Source of the DNA: an uncultured Candidatus Pelagibacter sp.
GTDB taxonomy: Bacteria; Pseudomonadota; Alphaproteobacteria; Pelagibacterales; Pelagibacteraceae
DNA: 64,000 nucleotides
NCBI GenBank assembly: GCA_905618915.1
Contig: CAJQTI010000002.1
Coordinates: forward strand, 1 to 64,000
Direction: 5' to 3'
Each line of letters starts with the position of its first letter. The stretch's first letter is position 1. Both the position numbers and the translations under genes were made by a program. Under the pieces are notes generated by a model. That model was not told the origin of the DNA. It saw nothing but the letters and a program-made list of their open reading frames with translations, and did not search any database. This document shows, one piece after another, positions 7,792 through 16,328 of the stretch.

Positions 7792-8694
7792 ATGTCAATT
7801 AAATTAGGAATAGCACCAATAGCATGGAGTAACGATGATATGCCTGAATTGGGAGGCGATACTTCTTTAGAACAATGTTTGTCTGAAGCTAGTCAGGCAG
7901 GGTTTATTGGAATTGAGTCTGGTGGTAAATTTCCAAAAAAATCAGAAGAATTAATTCCTAAACTTAATGAATTTAACCTAAATCTTTGCTCAGGTTGGTA
8001 TGGAGCCAATTTAAGAACAAATAGTGTTAATGAAGAAAAAAATCTAATTCAAGAACAGTTAAAACTTTTTAAAGATTGTAATTCACCTTGCATGGTTTTT
8101 GCTGAAGTTTCTGGTTCAATCCAAGGAGATCCAAATCGAAAATTATCTACAAGACCACAAATGGATCTTGAAGAGTCTAAAAAATACTATGAAAAAATTT
8201 CAGAAATGGGAAAATATCTTGAAGATGAGGGGATGCCACTTGCTTACCATCATCATATGGGCACTGTAATAGAGACTGAAAAGGATACAGTGAGATTGCT
8301 TGAAAACACGCATGATAGTGTAAAACTTACATTAGATACTGGTCACATGTTATTTGCTCAAGGAGAATCGTTAAAAATATTAAATGATTTTAGTGAAAGA
8401 TTAATTCATATGCATTGTAAAGATATTAGAAAAAGTGTTTTAGAAAAATCTTTGAAAGAAGATTTAAGTTTTAGAGGGGCATTTTTAGAGGGTGCATTTA
8501 CAGTTCCAGGTGATGGGTGTATTGATTACAAGCCTTTGTTCGATGTATTGAAAGAAAAAAATTACTCAGGATGGTTAGTAGTAGAGGCCGAACAAGATCC
8601 TTCAAAAGCAAATCCTTTTGAATACGCAAAGATTGGCTATAAATATTTAACAGGAACTCTTAAAAAGAGTAACTTAGAAGTTTTTCAAAACTAA
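7792..8694 (+). CDS. iolE: Myo-inosose-2 dehydratase IolE
   Basis: IolE dehydrates 2-keto-myo-inositol to 3D-trihydroxycyclohexane-1,2-dione, the second step of inositol catabolism. The 300-residue TIM-barrel protein shows the family phrases LGIAPIAWSNDDMPELGG at the N-terminus, LAYHHHMGT near 161, LTLDTGHM near 183 with metal ligands, MHCKDIR near 210 and VPGDGCIDY plus WLVVEAEQDPS towards the C-terminus. Length is normal. It is divergent from iolG and convergent with the dehydrogenase at 8703, so it is probably monocistronic. Confidence 0.93.
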   Translation: MSIKLGIAPIAWSNDDMPELGGDTSLEQCLSEASQAGFIGIESGGKFPKKSEELIPKLNEFNLNLCSGWYGANLRTNSVNEEKNLIQEQLKLFKDCNSPCMVFAEVSGSIQGDPNRKLSTRPQMDLEESKKYYEKISEMGKYLEDEGMPLAYHHHMGTVIETEKDTVRLLENTHDSVKLTLDTGHMLFAQGESLKILNDFSERLIHMHCKDIRKSVLEKSLKEDLSFRGAFLEGAFTVPGDGCIDYKPLFDVLKEKNYSGWLVVEAEQDPSKANPFEYAKIGYKYLTGTLKKSNLEVFQN

Positions 8695-8702
8695 TTTTTA
8701 TA

Positions 8703-9659
8703 TTATAATTTTACAGTTTTAGATTTTTCTAACTTTTCATCAAAAAAATCAATAATATTTTGTATTGTCTCTTTCCCCATTCTAATCATACACTCTTCAG
8801 TAAAAGCTGCTGTGTGTGGGCTTAAAAAAACTTTATCATTTTTAAGTAAAGGGTTATTTAATTCAGGTGGCTCTATTTCAAATACATCCAGACCAGCACC
8901 AAAAATCAAGTTATCATTTAAAGCCTTATCAAGGTCAATTTCATTAATAATCCCACCACGCGCAGCATTAATTATTATACAATTTTTTTTCATAGTCTTT
9001 AATAAATCTAAGTTTATCATATTTTTTGTTTCATCATTTAAAGGTATGTGTAGTGATATAGCGTCTATAGTCTTAACGGCTTCTTTTAAGTCATCAACTT
9101 TTTTTCCTCCAAAAGATTCTATTATTTCTGCAGATACAAATGGGTCATAAACAAAAACGTTCATTTCAAAACCCAAACATCTTTTAATTAAACATTGACC
9201 TATTCTACCAAATCCAGCAATTAAGATATTTTTACCCCATATTTCAATAGTTTTTGGCAATTTATTTCTGTCATTAAAATTACCTTTTTTAACACAATCA
9301 TCGTACATACTTTTTCTTTTGGAAATATTAAGAAGCATAAACATTACATGTTCAGCAACCGCTACTGCATTTGCTGTTGCTGTTATAGCTACTGTAATGT
9401 CATTTTTTTTACATGCGTCTAAATCAATATTGTCATATCCAACTCCATGTCTTGAAATGATCTTTAGTTTTTTTCCAAGATTTATAATTTCACTAGATAA
9501 TTTTGCAGTTCTTAAAGAAGCCCCATCACAATCTGCAATTTTTTCTTTTAAAGATGGGTCATTAATGTCTTCAATTATTTCAAATTCATAATCAGGGTGA
9601 TCTGTTAATAATTTAGGACCAGCTTCATTTATATTTTGGATAATTAAAATTTTTTTCAT
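8703..9659 (-). CDS. D-isomer-specific 2-hydroxyacid dehydrogenase
   Basis: A 318-residue NAD-dependent 2-hydroxyacid dehydrogenase of the phosphoglycerate-dehydrogenase superfamily. The nucleotide-binding loop is IAGFGRIGQ (about residues 148-156). Catalytic residues are visible as Arg in NAARGGII, Glu in DVFEIEPPE and His in LSPHTAAFT. These enzymes interconvert 2-keto acids and D-2-hydroxyacids. One of three such genes in the window (others at 19356 and 54288). It is convergent with iolE and downstream of no obvious partner, so the substrate is open. Confidence 0.87.
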   Translation of the reverse strand: MKKILIIQNINEAGPKLLTDHPDYEFEIIEDINDPSLKEKIADCDGASLRTAKLSSEIINLGKKLKIISRHGVGYDNIDLDACKKNDITVAITATANAVAVAEHVMFMLLNISKRKSMYDDCVKKGNFNDRNKLPKTIEIWGKNILIAGFGRIGQCLIKRCLGFEMNVFVYDPFVSAEIIESFGGKKVDDLKEAVKTIDAISLHIPLNDETKNMINLDLLKTMKKNCIIINAARGGIINEIDLDKALNDNLIFGAGLDVFEIEPPELNNPLLKNDKVFLSPHTAAFTEECMIRMGKETIQNIIDFFDEKLEKSKTVKL

Positions 9660-9689
9660 AAAAAATATATACTTTGATTATTAAGAAAA

Positions 9690-10673
9690 CTAAATAAGAT
9701 TAATTAAATCTTTTTTGGTTCCTTTGAATGTTGGTATTGTGTATTTAAAGGCATATTTTCTTGGAATACATTTCTTTTTAGCTTTTTCCCATAAGCCTAG
9801 CCATTGTTTATAGTTGATAATTTTTAGGTTTTTTTTACTTTTACTTCTTACATAAAAGCTAGGCAAAGGTTCTCTACCTGAGGGCTGACCAGCTTTATTA
9901 TATCTTAAGTCTGCACTAATTCTAAAATTATTAGATTTATTTGGTAGTGAGCAATGAACAGAATGCTTGTGTAGTAATATAATGTCTCCAATATTTGCTT
10001 CTAATGCCACTGCTTTATGTTTGTCTATTATTTCACTATTTTTGATTTGAACTTCACCATTAGAGTTTGATATGTGATTTAATAGTCCTAATTTGTTGAG
10101 TTTACTTACTGTAATCATGCAACCATTTTTAATAGTTGTTTTGGTAAAAGGAATCCAGACCGTAACCATATTCGTTAATCTTTGACCTTTTTTAGATAGC
10201 ACTGCAGCATCTTGGTGCCAGGGTGTTCTACCACTTAAACCATTAAAGATAGATTTTTTTTGTAATTTTTTTTCAGGTTGCTTAATACGAGTATTTTGAA
10301 CTGGATTAGATAAAACCTCAGGGCCTAAAATTTTTTCAACAACATTTAAAATCTTTTTATTATTAATCAAATTCCATAAAGAATTAGTTGCAAAATAATC
10401 GCTATCTTTTTTTACATGATCTCTTGGTAGCCGGGTATTAAAATACTGATCAAGATCATGTATTTTTAATTTAGATATATAGCTATATTTTTTTTTAAAA
10501 TCATATTTTAAAACTTTTTGGTGAAGTTTTATTGACACAAATTTTAATATCAATTCGTTCATCACAAGCTCCATATCATTTAATATTGGCTTTAGATCAT
10601 AATCAAAATTTAAAACATTCTTAATTTTAAGGTAACCATGCTTTTCTAAAAGAGTTTTATAATTTTTATTCAT
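9690..10673 (-). CDS. PhyH-type 2-oxoglutarate dioxygenase
   Basis: The 327-residue lysine-rich protein contains the Fe(II) motif HQD in TPWHQDAAVLSK (about residues 155-166), a distal histidine in LLHKHSVHCSLPN and the arginine region NFRISADLRYN, as in phytanoyl-CoA dioxygenase relatives. The tail SGREPLPSFYVRS is also common in these enzymes. It lies 9 bases after another 2OG oxygenase and after a ketopantoate-reductase-like gene, forming an operon of three oxidoreductases. Substrate unknown. Confidence 0.82.
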   Translation of the reverse strand: MNKNYKTLLEKHGYLKIKNVLNFDYDLKPILNDMELVMNELILKFVSIKLHQKVLKYDFKKKYSYISKLKIHDLDQYFNTRLPRDHVKKDSDYFATNSLWNLINNKKILNVVEKILGPEVLSNPVQNTRIKQPEKKLQKKSIFNGLSGRTPWHQDAAVLSKKGQRLTNMVTVWIPFTKTTIKNGCMITVSKLNKLGLLNHISNSNGEVQIKNSEIIDKHKAVALEANIGDIILLHKHSVHCSLPNKSNNFRISADLRYNKAGQPSGREPLPSFYVRSKSKKNLKIINYKQWLGLWEKAKKKCIPRKYAFKYTIPTFKGTKKDLINLI

Positions 10674-10682
10674 ATCTAATAT

Positions 10683-11540
10683 CTATTTAATCAAATAATT
10701 GGAGTCATGAAAAGAACTCAGCATCTTTTTGTTATTATCAGAAATTTCTGGGTAATATTTATTGCCCTCAAAGCTCCATATGACTGGTTTATTTAAAGCA
10801 TAACTTCCATATATAAAATACCTCTTTTCATTTCTAAATTCCTTAAATTTTTTTACACCATGGTAAGAATTAGGAGTTGATTGAAAAAATATAATAGTTC
10901 CTTTTTTTGGGGTAAATTCCTTAGTTACATCTAGTTCCTTAATATTTGGAAACCGACTAAAGCTTTTTCTTAAATCTTTGACACCTTTTTTTTTATATAG
11001 AGTTAATGAGCCACCATTTTTTTTTGGTATATCGTTTAGATAAATTAAGAAATTAAATAAACGAGTAATATCATCTCTGTGAGGTCTTAGTTGATACCCA
11101 CTCTTAGAAACTGAGAAATCCATATCTAAATTAACTTTAGGATTTTTATAACTATTACCAAATATTTTTTGTAATTCAGATGAGGTTACTTTACTCTTTG
11201 TTGTAAATTTTTTTTCATCAAATATCTCTGGTACAAATACATTAGACCATGAACTTTTCTTAAATTTTTGATCAAATATTTTTTCTATTTTTTTATAAAA
11301 AATTTTACTATTAAAATACGTAAAAATTTTTTGTGAAACGTTAGACTTTTTTAAATATATATTAAAATTTTTTGAACCTTTGTTAATCCTACTTCTTCCA
11401 CCCATAATCGTATCATCAAAGGAATTCATGTCTTTAATCTCTTTAATTAGCTGATCACATAGTTTTTTAGAAAGAGCCTCATCACCAGTTAAGACTGGAA
11501 AATTATTTTTTAATTTTTTTAATTTTGTTACTTGAATCAT
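10683..11540 (-). CDS. 2OG-Fe(II) oxygenase, prolyl-4-hydroxylase-like
   Basis: This 285-residue protein has a C-terminal dioxygenase core. The iron ligands appear as H-x-D in QLRPHRDDITRL (about residues 148-159) and a distal His in NSYHGVKKF, with a following basic residue in EKRYFIYGS. The phrase LIYLNDIPKKNGGSLTLY is typical of prolyl-4-hydroxylase-like 2OG oxygenases that act on peptides, nucleotides or small molecules. The N-terminal 100 residues are Lys/Phe-rich without a recognised domain. It sits between ketopantoate-reductase-like and PhyH genes with gaps of 4 and 9 bases, suggesting a shared pathway. Confidence 0.78.
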   Translation of the reverse strand: MIQVTKLKKLKNNFPVLTGDEALSKKLCDQLIKEIKDMNSFDDTIMGGRSRINKGSKNFNIYLKKSNVSQKIFTYFNSKIFYKKIEKIFDQKFKKSSWSNVFVPEIFDEKKFTTKSKVTSSELQKIFGNSYKNPKVNLDMDFSVSKSGYQLRPHRDDITRLFNFLIYLNDIPKKNGGSLTLYKKKGVKDLRKSFSRFPNIKELDVTKEFTPKKGTIIFFQSTPNSYHGVKKFKEFRNEKRYFIYGSYALNKPVIWSFEGNKYYPEISDNNKKMLSSFHDSNYLIK

Positions 11541-11544
11541 TTAT

Positions 11545-12492
11545 TCAAATAAACATTCCTTCTTTAATTTTGATCATTTTATACATTAAATCGTTTAAAG
11601 GTGTTTCAATTCCGTGACCTTTAGCAATTTTTGAAACTGCACCACTAATAAAGTCAATTTCAGATTTTCTCTTATAAAGAATATCAAATGCCATTGATGA
11701 TTTATTAGTTTGTTTTGAATCAACAATTTTATTAAACATATCCAAACATTCATCTTCAGATACTTCAACACCGTCAGCTAAAGCAATTTTTCTTGTTTCT
11801 AAAATAATTTGTTTACCTAAAGCTCTTGAAGTTAGTTGTTCCTTATTATCTATATAAAGCTCAGTATGATTGAGGTCAAAAATCGCAGACAATGGTCCAA
11901 TAGCTGTTAATGCAAATAATTTCATCCATTTTCTTTTTTTAACATTTTCTGATGCGATTGTTTCCAAACCATAATCCGTAAAAGTTTCTGCAATATCTTT
12001 TACTCTTTCGCTCATACCACCTTTATCATATTCTCCAATCCAAGAGGGTAAGCCTGCATGATTTTTAATATGCCCAGGTCCTAAAATATTTGCTGCTTGG
12101 GTAGTTGTGCCTCCAAGGACTTTCTCTTTACCAATAATTTCTTGCATAATTGCTTCATGACCAATTCCATTTTGAAAAGACATTAAAACTGTTTTTTCTC
12201 CAACAATATTCTTAATGCTATTCAAAGCTGGTGTTAAGGCTGTTGCTTTGCACATTACAATTATAGCGTCAACTTTTTCTAAGTTAGAAGTATCTGTTGT
12301 TGCTTTTACTTTTATAAATCTATCACCACCATGACCATCCATCTTTAAGCCATTGTTATTTATTGCATCAACATGTTCTTTCCATACGTCAATTAAAATT
12401 ACGTCTAAACCTTTTTCAGCCAAAAGGCCTCCAAATAAACATCCCATTGCTCCTGCACCAAGAACTGCTACTTTTAAATCTTTATTAATCAT
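11545..12492 (-). CDS. Ketopantoate reductase (ApbA/PanE) family protein
   Basis: The 315-residue protein starts with the NADP-binding motif VAVLGAGAMGCLFGG (residues 8-22) and contains VMCKAT near residue 80, SFQNGIGHE near 107 and a C-terminal helical domain with the KWMKLF lysine region, matching the ApbA/PanE family. PanE reduces 2-dehydropantoate to pantoate, but many family members act on other 2-keto acids. Its operon partners are two 2OG oxygenases and it is divergent from the DUF1907 gene, so a catabolic role is as likely as pantothenate synthesis. Confidence 0.82.
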   Translation of the reverse strand: MINKDLKVAVLGAGAMGCLFGGLLAEKGLDVILIDVWKEHVDAINNNGLKMDGHGGDRFIKVKATTDTSNLEKVDAIIVMCKATALTPALNSIKNIVGEKTVLMSFQNGIGHEAIMQEIIGKEKVLGGTTTQAANILGPGHIKNHAGLPSWIGEYDKGGMSERVKDIAETFTDYGLETIASENVKKRKWMKLFALTAIGPLSAIFDLNHTELYIDNKEQLTSRALGKQIILETRKIALADGVEVSEDECLDMFNKIVDSKQTNKSSMAFDILYKRKSEIDFISGAVSKIAKGHGIETPLNDLMYKMIKIKEGMFI

Positions 12493-12528
12493 TGATAATT
12501 TCTTTCATTGTTATAAATAGGTATAGAT

Positions 12529-12540
12529 ATTATATATAAT
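12529..12540. promoter_or_regulatory. AT palindrome in the divergent promoter gap
   Basis: The 107-base gap between the PanE-like gene and the DUF1907 gene contains the 12-base palindrome ATTATATATAAT, nearly flanked by AGA/TCT, and two TATAGA direct repeats around it. It may be a binding site for the small winged-helix protein encoded at 13569, or simply a -10 region. AT content makes chance occurrence likely. Confidence 0.25.
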
Positions 12541-12599
12541 TCTTATAGACATCAAGAATAATATTAAATAAAATTGATTTAAAAAATAGGAATAAATAA

Positions 12600-13568
12600 A
12601 TGCAATTAAAAATTGAAAAAGCAGATTTTAAAGAAATTTCTTTAGACAAAATTTCAGAAGCACTCCAGAGTGGATTAAAAAAAAATTATCATCAAGTAGA
12701 AGTTTCTGTGCAAGATTGTCCTAATTTAAAGGAGTGGGGATGTCCAGCTGAAGGGATAAGTGGAAATGAAAGAATTATAGATGTAGGTGGAGAGCCCTAT
12801 ATGCATGACCCGAAGCATTTGGGCGCTGAATTTGATTATGAAGAAATTTCAAAAAAAATTGGATCTGAAAAATCTTATGCATTAGGTGCTGGTTCAGGTG
12901 CAATGTCATGTCTGGATGGTCATTGTGGAGAACTAGTAATTAATGAAAACTTAATTACCTCTGAATCAAAATCAATCATAGCTAGGGTTGGAACGAACAA
13001 AGAGTGTATTGCTGAAAAATATACAGCAAGAAAACATGGTGGGTTAGGAAATGTTTATTATACAGATGGCGTTAAAGGAAAAGTTATAAAAATTAAAATA
13101 AAGGGTAGATCTGGAGATCAAGGCTCTCTTCCTCAAGCAATGAGGAAAGCTTTGTCTGATAATTTACCAATTAAGGATAATGAGCATATTGCTTTAGCTG
13201 GTATTTTTAGAATTTTAAATGGACAAATTAAATCACACGTGCAGCCTGATTATGCTGATATTAAACATGAATACTATGATGCTAAGCAAATGAAATGCAT
13301 AAAAGATTTTTTACAATTTTATGAGCCTGTTGGCCCTGAGCTACAAGGTTATAGCGTACTTTGGACAGGAGATCCTACTGGAGGTAATCTTGATTTAAGA
13401 GAATCTGGTGAGCACACACATTTTCACTCCTACACTAAAGAAAATGTAGCTGGTCATTATCATTTTGATGTAACTCCTAATGATATTGAATATGAGGGTT
13501 ATTTTAATATTGCTAAAGAAGTTCATAGAGTTAATAATATCTACAAAGAACTTAGAGATAAAAATTAG
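12600..13568 (+). CDS. DUF1907 (C11orf54/PTD012-like) zinc-dependent ester hydrolase family protein
   Basis: The 322-residue protein aligns by eye along its length with human C11orf54. Shared features are SVQDCPNL and GISGNERIIDVGG in the N-terminal third, a YALGAGSGA stretch, a mid-protein RSGDQGSLPQAMRKAL region and the C-terminal EHTHFHSYTKENVAGHYHFD, which holds the HxH...H zinc ligands. The human protein hydrolyses p-nitrophenyl acetate; a natural substrate is not established. It is directly followed by a small winged-helix gene with no gap and divergent from a ketopantoate-reductase-like gene. It could be a lactone or ester hydrolase for the neighbouring inositol or sugar-acid route. 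Confidence 0.85.
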   Translation: MQLKIEKADFKEISLDKISEALQSGLKKNYHQVEVSVQDCPNLKEWGCPAEGISGNERIIDVGGEPYMHDPKHLGAEFDYEEISKKIGSEKSYALGAGSGAMSCLDGHCGELVINENLITSESKSIIARVGTNKECIAEKYTARKHGGLGNVYYTDGVKGKVIKIKIKGRSGDQGSLPQAMRKALSDNLPIKDNEHIALAGIFRILNGQIKSHVQPDYADIKHEYYDAKQMKCIKDFLQFYEPVGPELQGYSVLWTGDPTGGNLDLRESGEHTHFHSYTKENVAGHYHFDVTPNDIEYEGYFNIAKEVHRVNNIYKELRDKN

Positions 13569-13988
13569 ATGACACAAAAGATTAAAAAAAAATCTTCCAC
13601 ATTTACTTATAAAAACAGCCCTTACACAAAAGAAATTCAAAAAAGAATAAATATAGCAGAAATTTCATTGGGAGACTTTGCTGGAAGAATGTCAAATGAT
13701 TTACTTAAATGGTTTTCTTTAACTGCACAGCATTGGATTATGTTGCATATGGTTATGCTTGCTTATTACAAGAATGAAACAATAACTAAAAATCAACTTT
13801 TAAAATTTATCGAAAAATCTTATCTAACATCAAATGTTTATATCGATACAGCCATTAAAAGAGGATATTTTAGGATTATTAGAAACCAAGAAGACAAAAG
13901 ATCAATATTTATTTTACCATCAGTCGTAACAATAAAAACATTTGAAGAATTTGTTGATAGAAGAGAGTTTTTATATAAAAAAGTTTAA
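13569..13988 (+). CDS. Small winged-helix, MarR-like putative transcriptional regulator
   Basis: The 139-residue basic protein is probably a winged-helix DNA-binding protein. The stretch from about residue 75 (TKNQLLKFIEKSYLTSNVYI) looks like helix-turn-helix, followed by a wing-like strand pair with RNQEDKRSIFILPS, the MarR-type 'R..D.R...L' pattern. Its ATG directly follows the stop of the DUF1907 gene, so it is likely co-transcribed and may control that operon. It is one of only two recognisable regulators in 64 kb. Family assignment is tentative. Confidence 0.6.
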   Translation: MTQKIKKKSSTFTYKNSPYTKEIQKRINIAEISLGDFAGRMSNDLLKWFSLTAQHWIMLHMVMLAYYKNETITKNQLLKFIEKSYLTSNVYIDTAIKRGYFRIIRNQEDKRSIFILPSVVTIKTFEEFVDRREFLYKKV

Positions 13989-13997
13989 AGATCTTAC

Positions 13998-14789
13998 TTA
14001 ATAAGCTTTAGATTCTTCTTTTTTAGAAAAACCTTTCATTTTATCAACTATAGCTTTTGAACCAGCAGCCAATGCTCTTTGGTCAGCACCTATAGTCACA
14101 AAATTAAAACCTTTATCAATCATTTTTTGTGCATACTCAGGCGTACCATTATGAATACCAGCAAAAATATTATTTTTCTTTGCATGTTCTAATATTCTTA
14201 AAATTTCAGAATAAGCTTTTGTATCTTCTGGTCTATCAAAACCTGGCTCTTCACCAATAGCTAAACTTAAATCAGCTGGACCAACATAAATTCCATCAAG
14301 CCCAGGTGTTGACATTATTTCATCAAGTTTTTCTAAAGATTCTTTTGTTTCAATCATTGCAAGTTTAAGCATTTCATCATTTGAATGTTTTGCATAATCA
14401 GATCCACCATATATTAAGCCCCTTACAGGACCAAAACTTCTGTATCCATGAGGTGGGTACATACATGCTTGAACAAATTTTTCCGCCTCTTCTTTATTGC
14501 TTACCATTGGACATATTATTCCATAACAGCCAGCATCTAAAATTTTCATTATTTGTCCTGGTTCATTCCAATTAACTCTTGCAAGTGGTGTTACATCTGT
14601 TGTTGATATAGTTTGTAACATTGGTAATGCATTAGTGTAATCAACTAACCCATGTTGCATATCAATAGTAAGTGAGTCCCAACCTTGATGTGCCATTACT
14701 TCAGCTGAAACTGTACTTGGAATTTGTAACCATCCATTAATTACAGGTTTGCCTGCCTTCATCATTTCTTTAATTTTATTTTTTCTCAT
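13998..14789 (-). CDS. HpcH/HpaI family class II aldolase
   Basis: A 263-residue member of the HpaI/2-keto-3-deoxy-L-rhamnonate aldolase family, metal-dependent TIM barrels that cleave 2-keto-3-deoxy acids to pyruvate and an aldehyde. Visible landmarks are LTIDMQHGLVDY near residue 40 with the catalytic His, PLARVNWNEP near 69, GCYGIICPMV near 87, YRSFGPVR near 115, the metal-ligand Glu in LAMIETKES and YVGPADLSLAIG near 168. It follows an aldehyde dehydrogenase gene by 2 bases, so the aldehyde product could be oxidised directly. In the inositol neighbourhood it might replace the missing IolJ. Confidence 0.87.
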   Translation of the reverse strand: MRKNKIKEMMKAGKPVINGWLQIPSTVSAEVMAHQGWDSLTIDMQHGLVDYTNALPMLQTISTTDVTPLARVNWNEPGQIMKILDAGCYGIICPMVSNKEEAEKFVQACMYPPHGYRSFGPVRGLIYGGSDYAKHSNDEMLKLAMIETKESLEKLDEIMSTPGLDGIYVGPADLSLAIGEEPGFDRPEDTKAYSEILRILEHAKKNNIFAGIHNGTPEYAQKMIDKGFNFVTIGADQRALAAGSKAIVDKMKGFSKKEESKAY

Positions 14790-14791
14790 AA

Positions 14792-16234
14792 TTATATTTT
14801 TAAACCCATGTGAGTATATTTAACATTCAAGTAATCTTTGATTGCACCAGATCCACCTTCACGTCCATAACCAGTTTGTTTTATGCCACCAAAGGGAGCT
14901 TCAGCAAGTGCGACCACACCAGTATTAACTGCAACACACCCTGACTCTAAAAGATCAGATCCTCTATGAGCTTGATCCATTGAGTTTGTATATAAATAAC
15001 TACACAAACCTAGGTCATTATCATTTGCTCTCTTAATAACTTCATCAAAAGATTTAAATGTTAAAATTGGTACAAGCGGACCAAAAGGTTCCTCCTTCAT
15101 AATTGTGAAATTATCTTTAACATCATCAAAAACTGTTGGTTCATAATAATATCCTTTATTAAAACCAGAGGGTCTTTTTCCACCCATTAAAACTTTAGCG
15201 CCTTCATTTTTAGTGGTCTCAACTAATTTTTCTATTTCCTCTAATCTTTTAGCTGTGGATAGTGGCCCCAATTCAACACCTTCATCCATTCCATTACCAA
15301 TTTTAAGTTTTTTTGCTCTATCCATAAAAGCGCTAACAAATTCATCTTTTCTATTTTCTTGAATATAAAATCTATTAGGTGAAATACAAACTTGACCGTT
15401 GTTTCTAAATTTACCAGTTATAGCTATGTCAGCAACTTTGTTCATGTCCACATCCTCACATACTATAAAGGGAGAGTGCCCACTTAACTCCATTGTAACT
15501 CTTTGAACTTTATCAGCTGCTTTTTTTAAAATTATTTTACCAACTCTTGTTGAGCCTGTAATTGAAACTTTTTTAACTATATCAGATTCTAATAATTCAT
15601 TTGAAATTTCTGCTGGATCACCAGATAAAAGATTTACAACCCCATCAGGAACACCAGCTTCTTTACAAATATTTACCAATTCCATTACAGCACCAGGTGT
15701 AATTGTATCTGGTTTACAAATAACAGAACAACCTGCTGCTAAAGCAGTTGAAATTTTTCTTGATGCTAAAACGATTGGAAAATTCCAAGGTATCAAAGCA
15801 GCTACCACACCTACTGGCTGATAGTAAACATGCACTCTAGTATCTGGAAATCTACTTTGTTGTGTTTGTCCATAAATTCTTTTTGTCTCTTCAGCGTTCC
15901 ATTCAAAAATATCAGCTCCACCACCAACTTCTCCAACACCTTCTGCAAGTGGTTTTCCAACTTCAAGGGTTAACCATTTAGCAAGAACGTCTTTTCTTTC
16001 TCTCATTAAGTCTGCAATTTTTCTAAGCACATAAGACCTTTGCCAAGGTGCAGTATTTTTCCAAACTTCCAAACCTTTTTCTGCAGATTTTAATGCTTTT
16101 TGTACATCTACTGAAGATGCTTTTGAGGCTTTTCCAATTACCTCTTCAGTAGCTGGGTTAATAACATCGTAAGTTTCTTTTTTTTCTGCTTGTTGCCATT
16201 TTCCGTCAATGAACTGTCCAAATTTGCTATACAT
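14792..16234 (-). CDS. NAD(P)-dependent aldehyde dehydrogenase (succinate-semialdehyde / lactaldehyde type)
   Basis: A full-length 480-residue aldehyde dehydrogenase. Landmarks are IPWNFPIV near residue 149, the catalytic Glu in MELSGHSPF near 246, the nucleophile Cys in NNGQVCISPNRF near 280 and EEPFGPLVPIL near 382. The closest look is to succinate-semialdehyde, glycolaldehyde or 2-ketoglutarate-semialdehyde dehydrogenases. It forms a two-gene operon with the downstream HpaI-type aldolase and is divergent from iolD with 94 bases between, indicating a coordinated role in sugar or inositol breakdown. No CoA-acylating (IolA) signature was recognised. Confidence 0.9.
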   Translation of the reverse strand: MYSKFGQFIDGKWQQAEKKETYDVINPATEEVIGKASKASSVDVQKALKSAEKGLEVWKNTAPWQRSYVLRKIADLMRERKDVLAKWLTLEVGKPLAEGVGEVGGGADIFEWNAEETKRIYGQTQQSRFPDTRVHVYYQPVGVVAALIPWNFPIVLASRKISTALAAGCSVICKPDTITPGAVMELVNICKEAGVPDGVVNLLSGDPAEISNELLESDIVKKVSITGSTRVGKIILKKAADKVQRVTMELSGHSPFIVCEDVDMNKVADIAITGKFRNNGQVCISPNRFYIQENRKDEFVSAFMDRAKKLKIGNGMDEGVELGPLSTAKRLEEIEKLVETTKNEGAKVLMGGKRPSGFNKGYYYEPTVFDDVKDNFTIMKEEPFGPLVPILTFKSFDEVIKRANDNDLGLCSYLYTNSMDQAHRGSDLLESGCVAVNTGVVALAEAPFGGIKQTGYGREGGSGAIKDYLNVKYTHMGLKI

Positions 16235-16328
16235 AAATATTTATTTTTAAGTTTACTTAATGTGGTTTTTTAAATTATAAATATAAATATATATACTAAT
16301 TATACTTATTAAAAGACTAAATTTATAA

